A DNA stretch of 64,000 bases from Chrysoperla carnea. Its lineage: Eukaryota; Arthropoda; Insecta; Neuroptera; Chrysopidae. The translations under genes were made by a program, and so were the position numbers. The stretch covers positions 53,856,181 through 53,920,180 of the forward strand of contig NC_058340.1 in NCBI RefSeq assembly GCF_905475395.1, written 5' to 3'. The first letter of the stretch is position 1, and each line of letters opens with the position of its first letter. The notes under the pieces are model-generated. The model did not search any database. It was not told where the DNA came from and was given only the letters and a program-made list of their open reading frames with translations. This document shows positions 1 to 12,800 of the stretch, one piece after another.

Positions 1-835
1 ACTAAAAAAATTGCAATTTTATTATTTTGTTTTAATTTAAACATTGCAAAATATATACAAAACAATTAACTAAACAAAATTAAGTGTAAAATTGTTTTAA
101 TTAGCTTAAATTGGATAATTAAAATCCAGTTTTTATTGCGATTATATTAAGGCTAATCTGGCACCTCAGCAGTATTATATTCAAATTTATACAACATAAA
201 AAATGTATTCAGAATTTTTTCACCATTTTCATATTATTATTTCCAAATAAAAAAATAAAAATAAATTACGATTGAAACAAAGGAAATTACATAAGTGAAG
301 AGAAAGATGGTAGGTATTTGAATAAATAAAAACATTTTCTGCATTATATAAATTTGAAAAATAATTTATTTGTTGGGAATTCAAAAGTAAGCGCATCTGA
401 AATTTCTGAAAGAAAAATAACACAAAAAATTCAACAATAATAAATATCTTTTTATTTTTCTCATGTTTCTTTTTTTTTTTTGCAAAATATTTCAAAAAAT
501 AAATTTTTATATTTCTCTCCCAACAAAATCAACTTTGATTTTTTTTTTATTTCTTTTAAATATTTAAATAATATTATGTCAGAAATTCTTGGACACTCTA
601 AATTTAACAAAATTTGTATATTCAAAAATATTTACATAAAAAATTGATTAAAAAAATTAAAAATACACTTGATTTTAAATACGGCGTTTTAAGTCTTTGT
701 AATTTACAATATTCTAAGTACACAAATTGTTCTTTCTTTACACAAAATATTTATTATAAAGCCACTTTCACCTTATTGACATTACACGTAAAAGCTGCAC
801 TCAAACACACATAATCCTAATATCACAAGCACAAT
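1..835. other. 3' flank and probable 3' UTR of Pcf11
   Basis: Very AT-rich sequence just beyond the Pcf11 stop codon. TTTATT at about 546-551, read on the minus strand as AATAAA, is a plausible polyadenylation signal about 285 bases after the stop; another lies near 132-137. Short open frames here are low-complexity Phe/Lys/Asn translations with no family resemblance. I see no other gene. Confidence 0.5.
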
Positions 836-3800
836 TCACATGATTGAACACAACCCTGATAACTCAGATCCTTTACTAACTGGAGGCATTACTTTTAAAT
901 TAACACCTTGTAAAGCTGGCTTTAGTTTGATTTGCAATGGTGGTTCTTCTCCTGGAGGTGGGGGTTCTGAACTGTCTAATGATTCAGATATACTTTGACT
1001 GTTTGATAAATCGGATATCTCTTTAGATTGCGAACTACTTTGAGATGATATTAATGGTTTTGATATATTTATTTTGATTTTACCACTGTGTACATTTGTG
1101 CCAATATTTACAGTTGAATCTAATTGCACATTACCGTCTATTGAACTTTGTACTGATATTTGTGAATTATCTGCAGTAGTCGATGCTATTTCTTCGATAG
1201 GTTCATCAATATCTATAAGAAAAAAAACATTGAAAGTGAAATATTAAGACCGATTTAAATAGGGAATATTCATGAAATTTAAATTTGGTTCAAATATTTT
1301 TCTTCCGTAACTTTAAACTTTACTAAAATCATTTATTTATTAGCAGCGTTAGAGATGAGCTTAATATTATAAATATACTGAGATTCGAATCTTAACTTAT
1401 TGAAAACTACAATCAAGTATTTTGTAAGGAATTATCGTGTATTTTGACCAGTTGGTTAATAAATCTAATTAAAAACTTTCCTTCCATTTTATATCATTAA
1501 AATAATTCAAATATTCCAGAAGAAAATTATAAAGTCATTTTCGAGTAAGTTTAAGATGTATCTTGAAAGCTTTACGAATTTTTAATTAGATTTTTAACGT
1601 TGAAATCAGAAAATAATGATAAATAATTTTACATTTGAAATCAAAGATTTAAATAAAAGAGGAAATATTAGTTTACCTGGATCAAGAGGTTCTGATTTAA
1701 TTTTGACAATACTGCCATCAGCTAATACTACCTCCTCCATCTTATGTTTAACCACATTTTGTGTAGACTCATTTGATGATTCATTCTCTTTAAATACATC
1801 ATCTTCATCATCTGCGGTATCGTCAATTTTTACAATAGGTATCTCTTCCTCTGGTAATATTATACAAACATCTTGTTCTGAATTATCTAAATCATCAATA
1901 TCTTCTTCTTGTTCTTTTGTATCTTCTGAAGCTTTTGTTTCATTATCAGGATTTTCTTCAGTTGATAATAATGGTAAGATATCAGAATTAATTTCCTCAG
2001 GTTTCGGTTCTTCGTCATCAATTACTACTGGTTCTGGTTCTTTCTCCTTAATTTCTTTAACATCATCTTCATTTGTATTTTCATCAGTTTCATCGCGAAT
2101 TTCAATTAATGAAGTAGATTCTTCAAGTGGCTCCGTTTCAAGCAATGAAACCTGTAATATAAATTTTCAGTGTTAGATTTATTAAATTTTCATTTTAATT
2201 CTTCTGATTACCAAGTCAAACGTATTTTGAAAGAAATGATTTGTTTATAGAATTGGAAACATAAAAAGAGAAAGTGTTTTTGTTTAAGAAATAGAGAAAT
2301 CTAATATGGAATGAAATGCCTGCCTGACAGTTCATATTTATTTTTTTCAGGATATTAAAGAAAATTTTTTTGTTTTTGGCAAATATTTCAAATTGTTATA
2401 TACATTTGTTTTTACCTTATAAGTCTTAGAAGAAAAAAATTTTTATTTTAAAAGTTTATTTTACCTTATAATCTTCGTAGCATAAAGGATGATACAATTT
2501 ATCATCAACGCGAATTGCCATTCTTAAATGCCACTCTTCTTTTTCTTCGTTATAAAACTGATCAAAAGCGTCATAACATACATCACATCTTGGATTTTCA
2601 CCAGCACTACGAGCATCTACACTAGGTATTTCTATTTCTTCGGGCGTTTCTTCAGCAGTTTCACCATTATTTTCAGCTCCACTAGCTGCAACTTGTTGAT
2701 TTTCAAACCAACTTTTTTCTACAAAGAAACAAAAATGATAATGAGTAGGAAAATTATACAAAAACATATGTTCGAAGATTAAGGGGGCGTCCATAAATTA
2801 CGTGAGATGATTAAGGGGGGGAGGGGGTCGAGTCAAATATCATCTAATCTCACGTTGGGGAGAGGGGGGGGGTCTCGACAAATATCACGCAATTTTTTTT
2901 TCTGATTGAAACAAAAAAATATTATACTATTTTGTTGAATTTAATCCAAATTGTATGTATACTCAATGTCACAAAAAATGCTCGTTTTAAAACATTCTAA
3001 GTGTTACTATTATAACATAACATATAATGAGTACGCTTAGAATGTTTTAACTGTGGCACTTTTTCTGACAGTGAGTGTACATGTTTAAAATTTAATCTTA
3101 AGCGTTAACGTAATATGATTACGATTCACTAATTCAACAATCTAACGCGTTTACGTAATAAACCCACATTCTGAAAAATCTCACGTGAGATTAGGGGACG
3201 GGGGAGGGGGTTGACTAAAACCTCACGACATCTCACCAAGGGGAGAGGGAGGGACAGAAAATTTAAAAAAACACCTCACGTAATTTATGGACGCCCCCTA
3301 ATATTCTAGGTATTTACTATAGGGATATAAACGATATTGGATATGCAGTTAGTTTTTGAGAAAAATTAAAGTTGATACCGTAAGTAACATGAAACGTTGT
3401 ATAAGATTTTGCCCAAACGATATGAATCTAATTAATTGTCAAACTGTGTATGCCAAAGACATATTTGGCTAACAAAAAACGTAATTTTATGACAACTTAT
3501 TTCCCCTACTTTTGGCATTGAATCAGTTTTGTTCTAAATATGGTTGTGAATGAAAGCGTATACAGGGAAAAAGAATAACGGACAATTTTAATTTTATTGC
3601 ATATGTTTATGGTATTTATCATCATGAAATAAATAAAACGCGTGCGTCAGTTCATATATGTGATATTACTTTAGTTTCTTGCATGACCACTTTTTCAGAA
3701 TATATAAGACCACAGACTCAGACATGAAAAGCTATTCTACCATGTACGAAGATAAACAAGCGAATATCCGAAAAATCAGAAAACTAGAGAAGACTTCGCT

Positions 3801-6800
3801 CTAGCAGGATAAAATAATCTAGTGGTCAAAATTAATCTGATGTTCAAGTAAAAACGTTGCTACATTAAGAAGAAACTGAAACTAACCTCTTTCTTCCAAA
3901 TCTTCAATTTCTTCAAATTGAATCCAATCAGATACATCATAAAACCATTTACGGCTATTTGCTTTACGAACTGAATGCTTCTTCTTCTTATTTTGTCGAT
4001 AATGCCAATCTAAATGTTGACGACTATATTTCATAGTATGTTCAGGTGGAAATCGTACTCCACAACTACTACATTGCATACCAGAATATAAGGCAGAAAT
4101 AATCGCCGGTTGTTTTGCTTTTAGCGTTTCTGGTTGAGCAAAATCAACTGGTTTTATTACATTATCTTGTACTTCAACTGGATTAGGTTCTTTGGCTGTT
4201 AAAGTTTCTGACACATTACTTAATATACCAGTGGCCTGTAATTTTTGTATTAATTCAGTAAGTTCTTCTAAGCTTCGTGGCGGTGCTGTTAAGCCAATAG
4301 CAGGTGTTTGAGGTTGAGTTGGAGGTGGCGGTAAAGCTTGTGCAGGTTGCGGTATTCCACCTAAACCAGGAATTTCAGATGGATTTGTCGGATCAGAATT
4401 GACTAGAAGATCTGTATTGTAACCGCTTGCATTGATATTTGATGACGGTGCCATAGCTGGCGTAATAATACTGGATAGTAAATCTAAATCTGAAACATAA
4501 GAAAATTTTAGTATGCAAGAAAAAAAAAAGTGGACACATCAGACAAAAGCACCAAGTTGTTTTCAGAAGCTTGTACTAAGTTTCAATTTTAATAATGTGT
4601 GTGTTTTCTCAGATAAAAAACTGAAATAAATATAGGTTCATACTTAAAACCTGATATAATCTCGGCTTTAAACTAAGCAACTATTGCATGAGCCTTTTTT
4701 TCCAAAAGTCACGCTGGCAAGTACTTTGTTTAAAATGGATGTATGTTCTAAGTTTGTGATCCTGTTTGATTAAGAAGTCGATGTACTGATAATGCACTTA
4801 CAATTTCAAAATGACTGGTATAAATAAAAAATGGCTATCGGAAAAATGGCCTTATTTTATTTGAAAGTTCAACACCTAACTAACACAAGCAAGAAATTGG
4901 GTGCTTTTATTGAGTGTTTTAAGTTATTAACAGCTTAATTATTGATTGTTATAAACTTACTGAAATTTTTAAATGAGTTCGATGTTAATACAGGATTAGT
5001 TGGCGTGGGCGAAGTTACACGATTATCTGGCGATCCAGTGGCAGTAGGCTGATCTGCTACATCCAACGGTTTTCGTTTTCCGAACATTGGTAAAGCTGGC
5101 TCGTTAGTGATTAAATCTGTGGGTGGTGGTAAAACTTCAGTAACCGGAACTAGAAGCCTATCCATACTATTTTCATTCTCAGCTCTTGGCGGTGATCCCG
5201 CAAATCTTTGACCCTCCATGTCTTTTATATCTACATACCCCGGTTTGATACCCGGCGGTAATCTTGTAAAACGTATGAAGTGTTTTTTATTATGAACAAT
5301 TATAGGTTTTGGTAAACCACCAAAATCTACTTTAAACGGTTCTTCATTTATTAAAACAGTGCGTAAAGCATCCACAAAACGTAACGTATGAATTTTCCCT
5401 TCAATATCAAATTTCTGTGGTTTTGCATCTAAGAAAATTGGAACAATATTTTTAGCATTTATAATTAAATTAATACGCCCCACACACAAATCACTTCGTT
5501 TATTTCCAACTTTAACTTGAGGTGGGGGTCCTTCTAGTTTGACAACTCGATATTCTCTATCGATTTCAATAACTATGCCAGGGCCACCAAAGAAACATTC
5601 GTACCATTTATCATCGATATATAACTCGCGAGTGGGTGCTCCTAAACGAACTCGATGTGCTACTCCAGCAATCATTACTTCTCGAGCAACATCGTTAAAT
5701 GCCAGCACATAACTCTCTTTTTCACCGAAAGTAATACGTCGTGTACCATTCTGAAATGTTATTTCTCTAGCTTCATCACCTTTCATAGTAATGGCAGTAT
5801 CTCCATAATATCGAATTTCTGTTGGATTTCCATCGATATTAATTGTTCGCATTGAGTCATTATTAATATATTCTATAACTAATTGATCAGCATGAGGTAG
5901 TTCGCGCGTTGTTTGTGAGCCAATTGCTGGTGGGGATGCAGATCGAGGTCCATATCGGACAACTGGTGGTCTTTGTACAAACCCACCAACGGCAACATTT
6001 GGTCGATTTTCTAAAAGTTCTTTTACTGGTCCATGTAACGAAATTCCTCCACCTAATGGTGGAATACCACTAATAAATGGAGATTTCCAAGGTGTACTAT
6101 ATGGATTTTGTTTTTCCATAAGCCCTAATGGTGGATGTAGCCAAGGTGATCTTATTGGTTGTCGATTCCATGGTTCATTTCCACCGCCATCCCATCTTCT
6201 AGATCGTGGAGGACGTTCATCGCGATCTCGATCACGGCCACGATCTCTATTATCACGTTCTTGTTCTTCTCGATCATCTTTCGAAGGGCGTGTCAAATCA
6301 ATTGTTGGATTTTCGTTTGATTTTTCATACGGGGAATTTGGAGATGTTAAATCAATCTTATCCACTTCTGGTGTATTCGTTAAGTTTGTAATAACATGCA
6401 ATTGACGATCATCAACATCTTTGGTTGACATCTTTTCTAATTCTTCATCTTCTTCACTATAATCAGCACTCAATTCATCGTCGCTGATTGGTTGTAAACT
6501 TAAATTCATACCTGCTCCACCACTTGTATCTAACGAATCGTTTAATGATTCCATACGTTTTGCTTTACGCAATTTTTGTCTTTCTAAAATTGTAATTACT
6601 TGTTCCACTGCATTTTGATACTGTGCTTGAGACATTTTGCCACTCTTATGTTCTTCTTCCACTTGTTGTAGGAATTGTTTTATAGCTGCATCCGTTTTAA
6701 TTGGTGGCGGTTTTTGTATTCGTCGTAAATCAACATCACCTGTTGTTGATATTGTACGTTTCCGTTCCTTGGGATCGTCTGTTTATAGTCAAGAAAAGTT

Positions 6801-9800
6801 GTAATTATGTGAAATTGAACTTATTTGTTAAAATTAAACTTATTTTGATTGTGAAATAAAAACAGCGTAAACGATTTTCTGTGCAAAACTTAGTTTCAAC
6901 TTATGAATTTTAGAATAAAAACACAAAATTATGTCATATACTAACAGAATTCATTTTTACGAACATATTAATTTTCTCGGAAGCACAATTACATTATTTG
7001 ATTTTGCATCTTCCTGGCTTGTATTCCAATAAGTATGAAGATTAGTGGAGTATGGACGATAAAAGTTATCAAAATTTATTTATCCTCAAGAATATAACAG
7101 TTCTTGAGAATAAAAAATTTTTCATACGTTTATCGTATATACTATTCAAAATTTAACATAACATAACTTAATTTTGAAGTCAAAATGTTTGTTCACACAT
7201 ATCATCGAAAATATGCAGAAATACAAACCAATAATATTGGAAATAAATTTGAAAATCATAAAATTTTTTATTTTTCAATATTAATTTTTTAAGGATAAAA
7301 AACTATGTTTGCAAAAATGAGAATGTAAAGCTTAGAATAATAATTCGTTCCCAAGATAGACACATTCTTTCAAGCGCAATTTTTATAAGAATATTTTTAG
7401 TAGAAACAATCTTCAAATAATAATCTAAACAAATTAATATTATAAAAAATTATCCAAATTGAAACTGATTAAATAGTAAAAAATCTTTGACGAGTGTAAT
7501 GTTTCAAATGAAGTCTTGATGAAATTTAAATCGTTTGTAGCATATCACATAGATACCAGAAACCTGATGTAAGATATGCCAGTCTATTTTGCTCACAAGC
7601 CCCTCTATACATAAAAACAACCAATTTTTATCTGATAGGTATATTAAGGTAGTTTTTGCGTAATTAAATTTACACAAAAGAGTACAGATAAAAAGAAAAT
7701 TTTAACTGTTAAAAATATGCATGCAAAAATTTACTGTTACCCCGCGGTATAAGTACTGTATTCGTGAATACTGACAACCGCGGATTCAATCTAACAATCT
7801 CAATGATCGAATGACAACAGTAAGAAGTGCACTAGTACTTATTCCGTTTTCATAAAAAAAAACGAGCAACTTTATTATCTCACTCATTTCTTTTATAAAC
7901 TCAACTTTGCTCTTACGGGCAATAGAAATATAACCCCCCCCCCTGAAAATTCATTGGTGCGTTAACTTTCTAATATTACTCTGAAAATTAAAAATACTGT
8001 AGTATTTAAAAACTTCTCGGCGATTTTAAGTATACATTCTGAAAATGAGCCAAATGTGTATTCAATAAGAATTATCACAAAAAATCGATTACACTATTTT
8101 TTTTTTTTTTAACCTAAAATTTGCTTCTTCAGACGCGTAAAAATATTTTTGAAAATAAAATAAAATTTAGAAACTAAAAACTGAGTGTATAAAATAATTA
8201 AGTTTGAAAGATCTAAATGGGTCTTACAAATTCTTAAAAACAAACCGACCATTGGTTTTCAACTAAACCAATAGAAAACTTATCGTAATTATCGTAATGT
8301 TTGCAAATTTTCGAATGATTAAGTTAGGAAAATCATTGATTGATGTTTTTGTAGAATTTGGTAGATCGATTTAAAACTTCGATCAAAAAAATTATGTGTG
8401 AAAAATCAACCCCACTACTTTGTTATGTTTTTTTTCTTTTATAAAATAATATAAAATTAATACAAACAGTACAATTTGAAAAAAATCTTTATTAAAAATT
8501 AACATAATTTGGTTTTTCCACAACAAAAATAGTTTCTTACCAGGTAACTTATTATATAATAATGGTCTTCCTAAACGATCTCTATTTGTTGCATTTGCCA
8601 ATTTTGCTCTAACTGTTGCTAGATGCGTGTTGGGTGTATTTAATGGTGGTGATGATGAACGTTGTGGTGAATGTTGTGAAGTTGGCGTTGGTGATGATTT
8701 TGGTTCTTTAGCTTTTTGCCAATCTTCAGTGTTCATTGATGATGTTGGCGATGATATTACAGGTGGCGGGGGTGTTGGAGGTTGTACAGGTGGCACGGTT
8801 GCCATTTTGGGTGGCAACGTACGTAAATCAACATCCTCATTACCAAATAATCTATGATGAAATATAGTTTAAATTAAAAGGAAATTTAATTTGATTTTAT
8901 AAACGTGTAGTAGATCAAATATAATGTTTTTCGGGTTCTGTAATTTGGGTACTAGTAATTTAAAAAGAATGGAGTTACAGAAAATTTTTATCAAAATAGT
9001 ATGAACCAACGTTTTTCAATTTTTATAACGGATGAGTAAATAGAAAAATTACTCTCAACGCACACATTACAAACAAAATAAGTGAATCATGATTTGAAAT
9101 CTATAGAATTTGTACGAAATCGTAAGCTGATTTTCAATTGTGAGCTAATTAACAAATCAATCAAACTGAACGAACAAATTGTTGACTTTTTATTAAGAAT
9201 TTATGTTATCATTTATATCTGACGGACTCCAAAATCTAAACCGGATGAAAACCTGTTTGTGACTTTATAAAAAAAAAAAAAACAAGTAATAGTCAAAGTG
9301 GTAATTTGAAATTATTGCCAACCAGATATTAATCTATAAGACAGTTGAAAGTAAATAATTAAGCTAAATAAACCTATTTATTATCAATTTGGGCCTATTT
9401 TTGCTTAGTTTTCCATTTTAGTATGATTTGTGTTATACCTTTACAAGGGCTGTAAATTTTACAAATTTATTTCTTAGTGTTAATTAATTGGCGAATATGG
9501 ACTTAATAAAATAGGGTCAATTTGGAAATCCAATTAATTTATAACCCAAATAACAAGCCATTATGGAGGCATTATATCCACAAAAACACTGTTAAACTTT
9601 ATTTTCAAAAAGGCAGTGCAGCATACCGTACAACAGATACATTGTTAATTTATTGATTTGATCTGTAACTCGGCTTTCATTATCGAGTGAGTTGTATTTA
9701 TTTTTGGTAGGTAAATTTAACCTATTCAGTACGTAATTAGCTTGAAAATTTGACACTCATTGATGCATTTTGTACAATATATTGTACACCTGCTCTATGA

Positions 9801-12800
9801 GGAAAAATAACTAATTTCACTTCAAAACTTTTGTGAAATATATTTTCCAGTTAATAAATTATTTTTGAATATTAATAAACCATATTCTATGATATTTGTA
9901 TTCATGAAGGCGTTTATTATTGAAATATTTCAAAAAATATACTTGAGGTTAAAGACTTCAATCTTTTAAGAACATTTAAAAACTTCAATTCTTCAATGCG
10001 ACTTAGAAGCCAACAGACTCCATGATAATGCCGAGTTAGTCGACATTTGAATTCTAGATTAGCCTTATTCGAGCGGAGTTTTGCCACTAAAATACGTTAT
10101 TAAATTTAACGATTTGCAAAAATAAAATATACTTACACGTCAAACATTTCAGCTTTCGATTTTTTGGGATTAACTGCTTCTAATTTATCGGTTGATGATC
10201 GTTTTTTACCGATAAGTGCTGGTACTGCAGCTGGTGGTAACTGCCGTAAATCTATGTCTTTAGATGCAGCAACACTAACATCCCTAATAATTTGATCTGT
10301 AATCGAATCTAAATTAAACAAAATAAAAGTGTAAAAATTTTAAAGTCCCATTTAAAAGTTTAGCATCACTTACTTTTCAAATTATTTTCAGGTACAAGTG
10401 TTGAACCAACGGTATCAGCCTCCGGTGGTATTGGTGATTGAAGGCGCGCCTGCTTTTCAGGTGGAGCACCACCAACTCTCAAATCGACGTCTTTATTTGG
10501 TGACATGTCATCAGGACTACGAGACATATCACGATTACGTCGAATATAATTTCTACTTTTTGTTGAACCTTTTAAATCTTTAAAACTTTTATCATCAACT
10601 TTATTAGTCGATGACGCCGCTGATGTTGATTCCACTAAATTACCAACACTAGGCGGCGCTGGAGGGGGAGGTGTCGGTGACGGTGAGTTACAAATATCCA
10701 TGTCAACATCATATTTATTACTAGTATGTCGATTCTTTGAATGTTTTGAGTGTGGGCTACGTTTTTTTGATGGAGATTCAGATGATGACGAGGATTGTGG
10801 GGACTTTTTTACAGGAGAATTATTACGCTCCTTACGTTTTGGTTTTGAAGGTGATCGTGACATGGGCGAGGAACGTGGAATTTTCAAGGAATCATTGCTA
10901 CTTTTTATTTTAGAAAATTTATTAACATTAACATTAGTAATATCTACAACTTTGTTGGCTACCTGTTCACTTTGTTTACCACCTTTTTGTCTACTTTTAC
11001 TTTTATTACGATTGTTTGAAATTGGTATGCCGGATTCTTTTGTACGTGAATTACCATCGGAGAATGTACGAGAACCCGACTTACCACTTTTATTACCTAG
11101 ACTAGGGGTAGTATTACTACTCTGAATATTATTACCACCATGTACTTTACTACTAATCAAACGGGGGTCTTTTATTGATAATGATGCAGTATTAGGGGGT
11201 TGAGTAACTTTAGTAATTTTATTTGATACTTCAAGATTATTTTTTTGTTTTGTATCACTTTTTTCTATATTTACAGGTTCATTATTTGAGCTTTTACTTG
11301 ATTTTACATCTAATTTTTCATTAATTGTGGGCGCTGTACTCTGTAGTTGTTGCTGCTGCTGTTGAATGGCTTGCTTTGCTGCTAAACGTGGATCACGGGA
11401 CACACCACGAGAGCTAGCACTAATTAATGCACTATTCACTGGTGTAATTCGTGGACCATTTGTTGTGGGAGGTGTTACTTTGGGTGTAGAAAATGATTGT
11501 GATACCTGTAAATAAAAGAAAATGAATGAAAAATTTATTTCTTGGCTACAGAATGGAGATGAGGCCATAAATAGCAAATTTAGCAACTTCATACGATTAT
11601 ATGATTTTTAAATAGTATATGTAATATGCAAAATGAAAATAGTATAAACGCAAAACATCCTGAAAATTAATTTAGTCCTTATCAGATTTGCGGGTTTCTG
11701 AGTACGTTAAACGTCAAAATTGTAGATAAAAAATGGCCAACCACAATAATATGCCATTTCAAATGCAAATTTTGGGTATGTTGATCAAGAATCTGATACC
11801 AGACTTTCAAAATTCAAAATGGCAGACTATTCATTTAAATTTTTGGATTTAACGTTAATTTAATGTGTAAAAATGAATTTAGTTTTTAATAATATTAATT
11901 TAATAGAATATCGTTTTTCCTTCATTTAAACGATGTAAATATTAATTTTTATAAATATTAATCATTAAAAATTTTATAAAACATCACTTCATAATGATAA
12001 AAATGTTACTCGGATCACTATAATTCTTCTTTATATAACTTAATGTATTTGAAAATTATTAAGTTTGAAATTACCTGCGATGATACTTTCATAGATTGTT
12101 TCGATGATGATGTTTTAGTTTCAGAACTTTTGGCTACGGTTGATAACACTGCTGGTTTTGTAAGCATTGTTTTCATTGATGGTAAAGTGGTAGTTGAAGC
12201 CTGTTAAATACAAACAGATTTTAGATGTTGAAATATTTTTGTTTTGTGGAATTAAACCAAACAACTCCAATAAAGAAATCGATTCATTTAATTAATTAAG
12301 GTATTATAGCAGTATGGAAACGGGAAACATTTTCAAATCACTTCAAATGAGCAATAATTTTTTATTTTTATTACAACTAATGATATGAGAAATTTATAAT
12401 AATTTAAAATAACAAAATAAAAGTGCTAGTATTATTAGTGCCACACAAATAATTTATTTGAAAAGTCAATATAACGTAGGTAGGTAGGTAGGTTAAGCGT
12501 ACAGGCAAACGCAACTTATCGCTTTAGCGTAGATCGCATGCATAACGGGATAGTGAAAGAGTGAAGACAAATTACCCTACCTAAAATTATTTCTCGATAA
12601 CATTGATAAATATTCTATTTAATATGTTTATATGTTTAAAATAATTACCGTGGTCGTAATTGTTGGAGAATTTTTTCTTTGGGTTTTTTGCGCCATCGCA
12701 AACTGTTTTTGCTGTTCTTCCAACTTAACTTTAGCTTGTAACAATTCCAATTCAATTTTCTTTTGTTGCAATTCAAGTAGTTCTTTTTGTTTACTTATCA

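Noticed and set aside
1616-2176. 186-codon Ser-rich plus-strand open frame
   Set aside because: It is the antisense of an acidic Pcf11 exon; poly-Ser is the mirror of Glu/Asp-rich codons.
10700-11125. 141-codon plus-strand frame rich in Leu and Phe
   Set aside because: Antisense of the Ser/Lys-rich Pcf11 exon 10374-11505, with no start context or splice signals.
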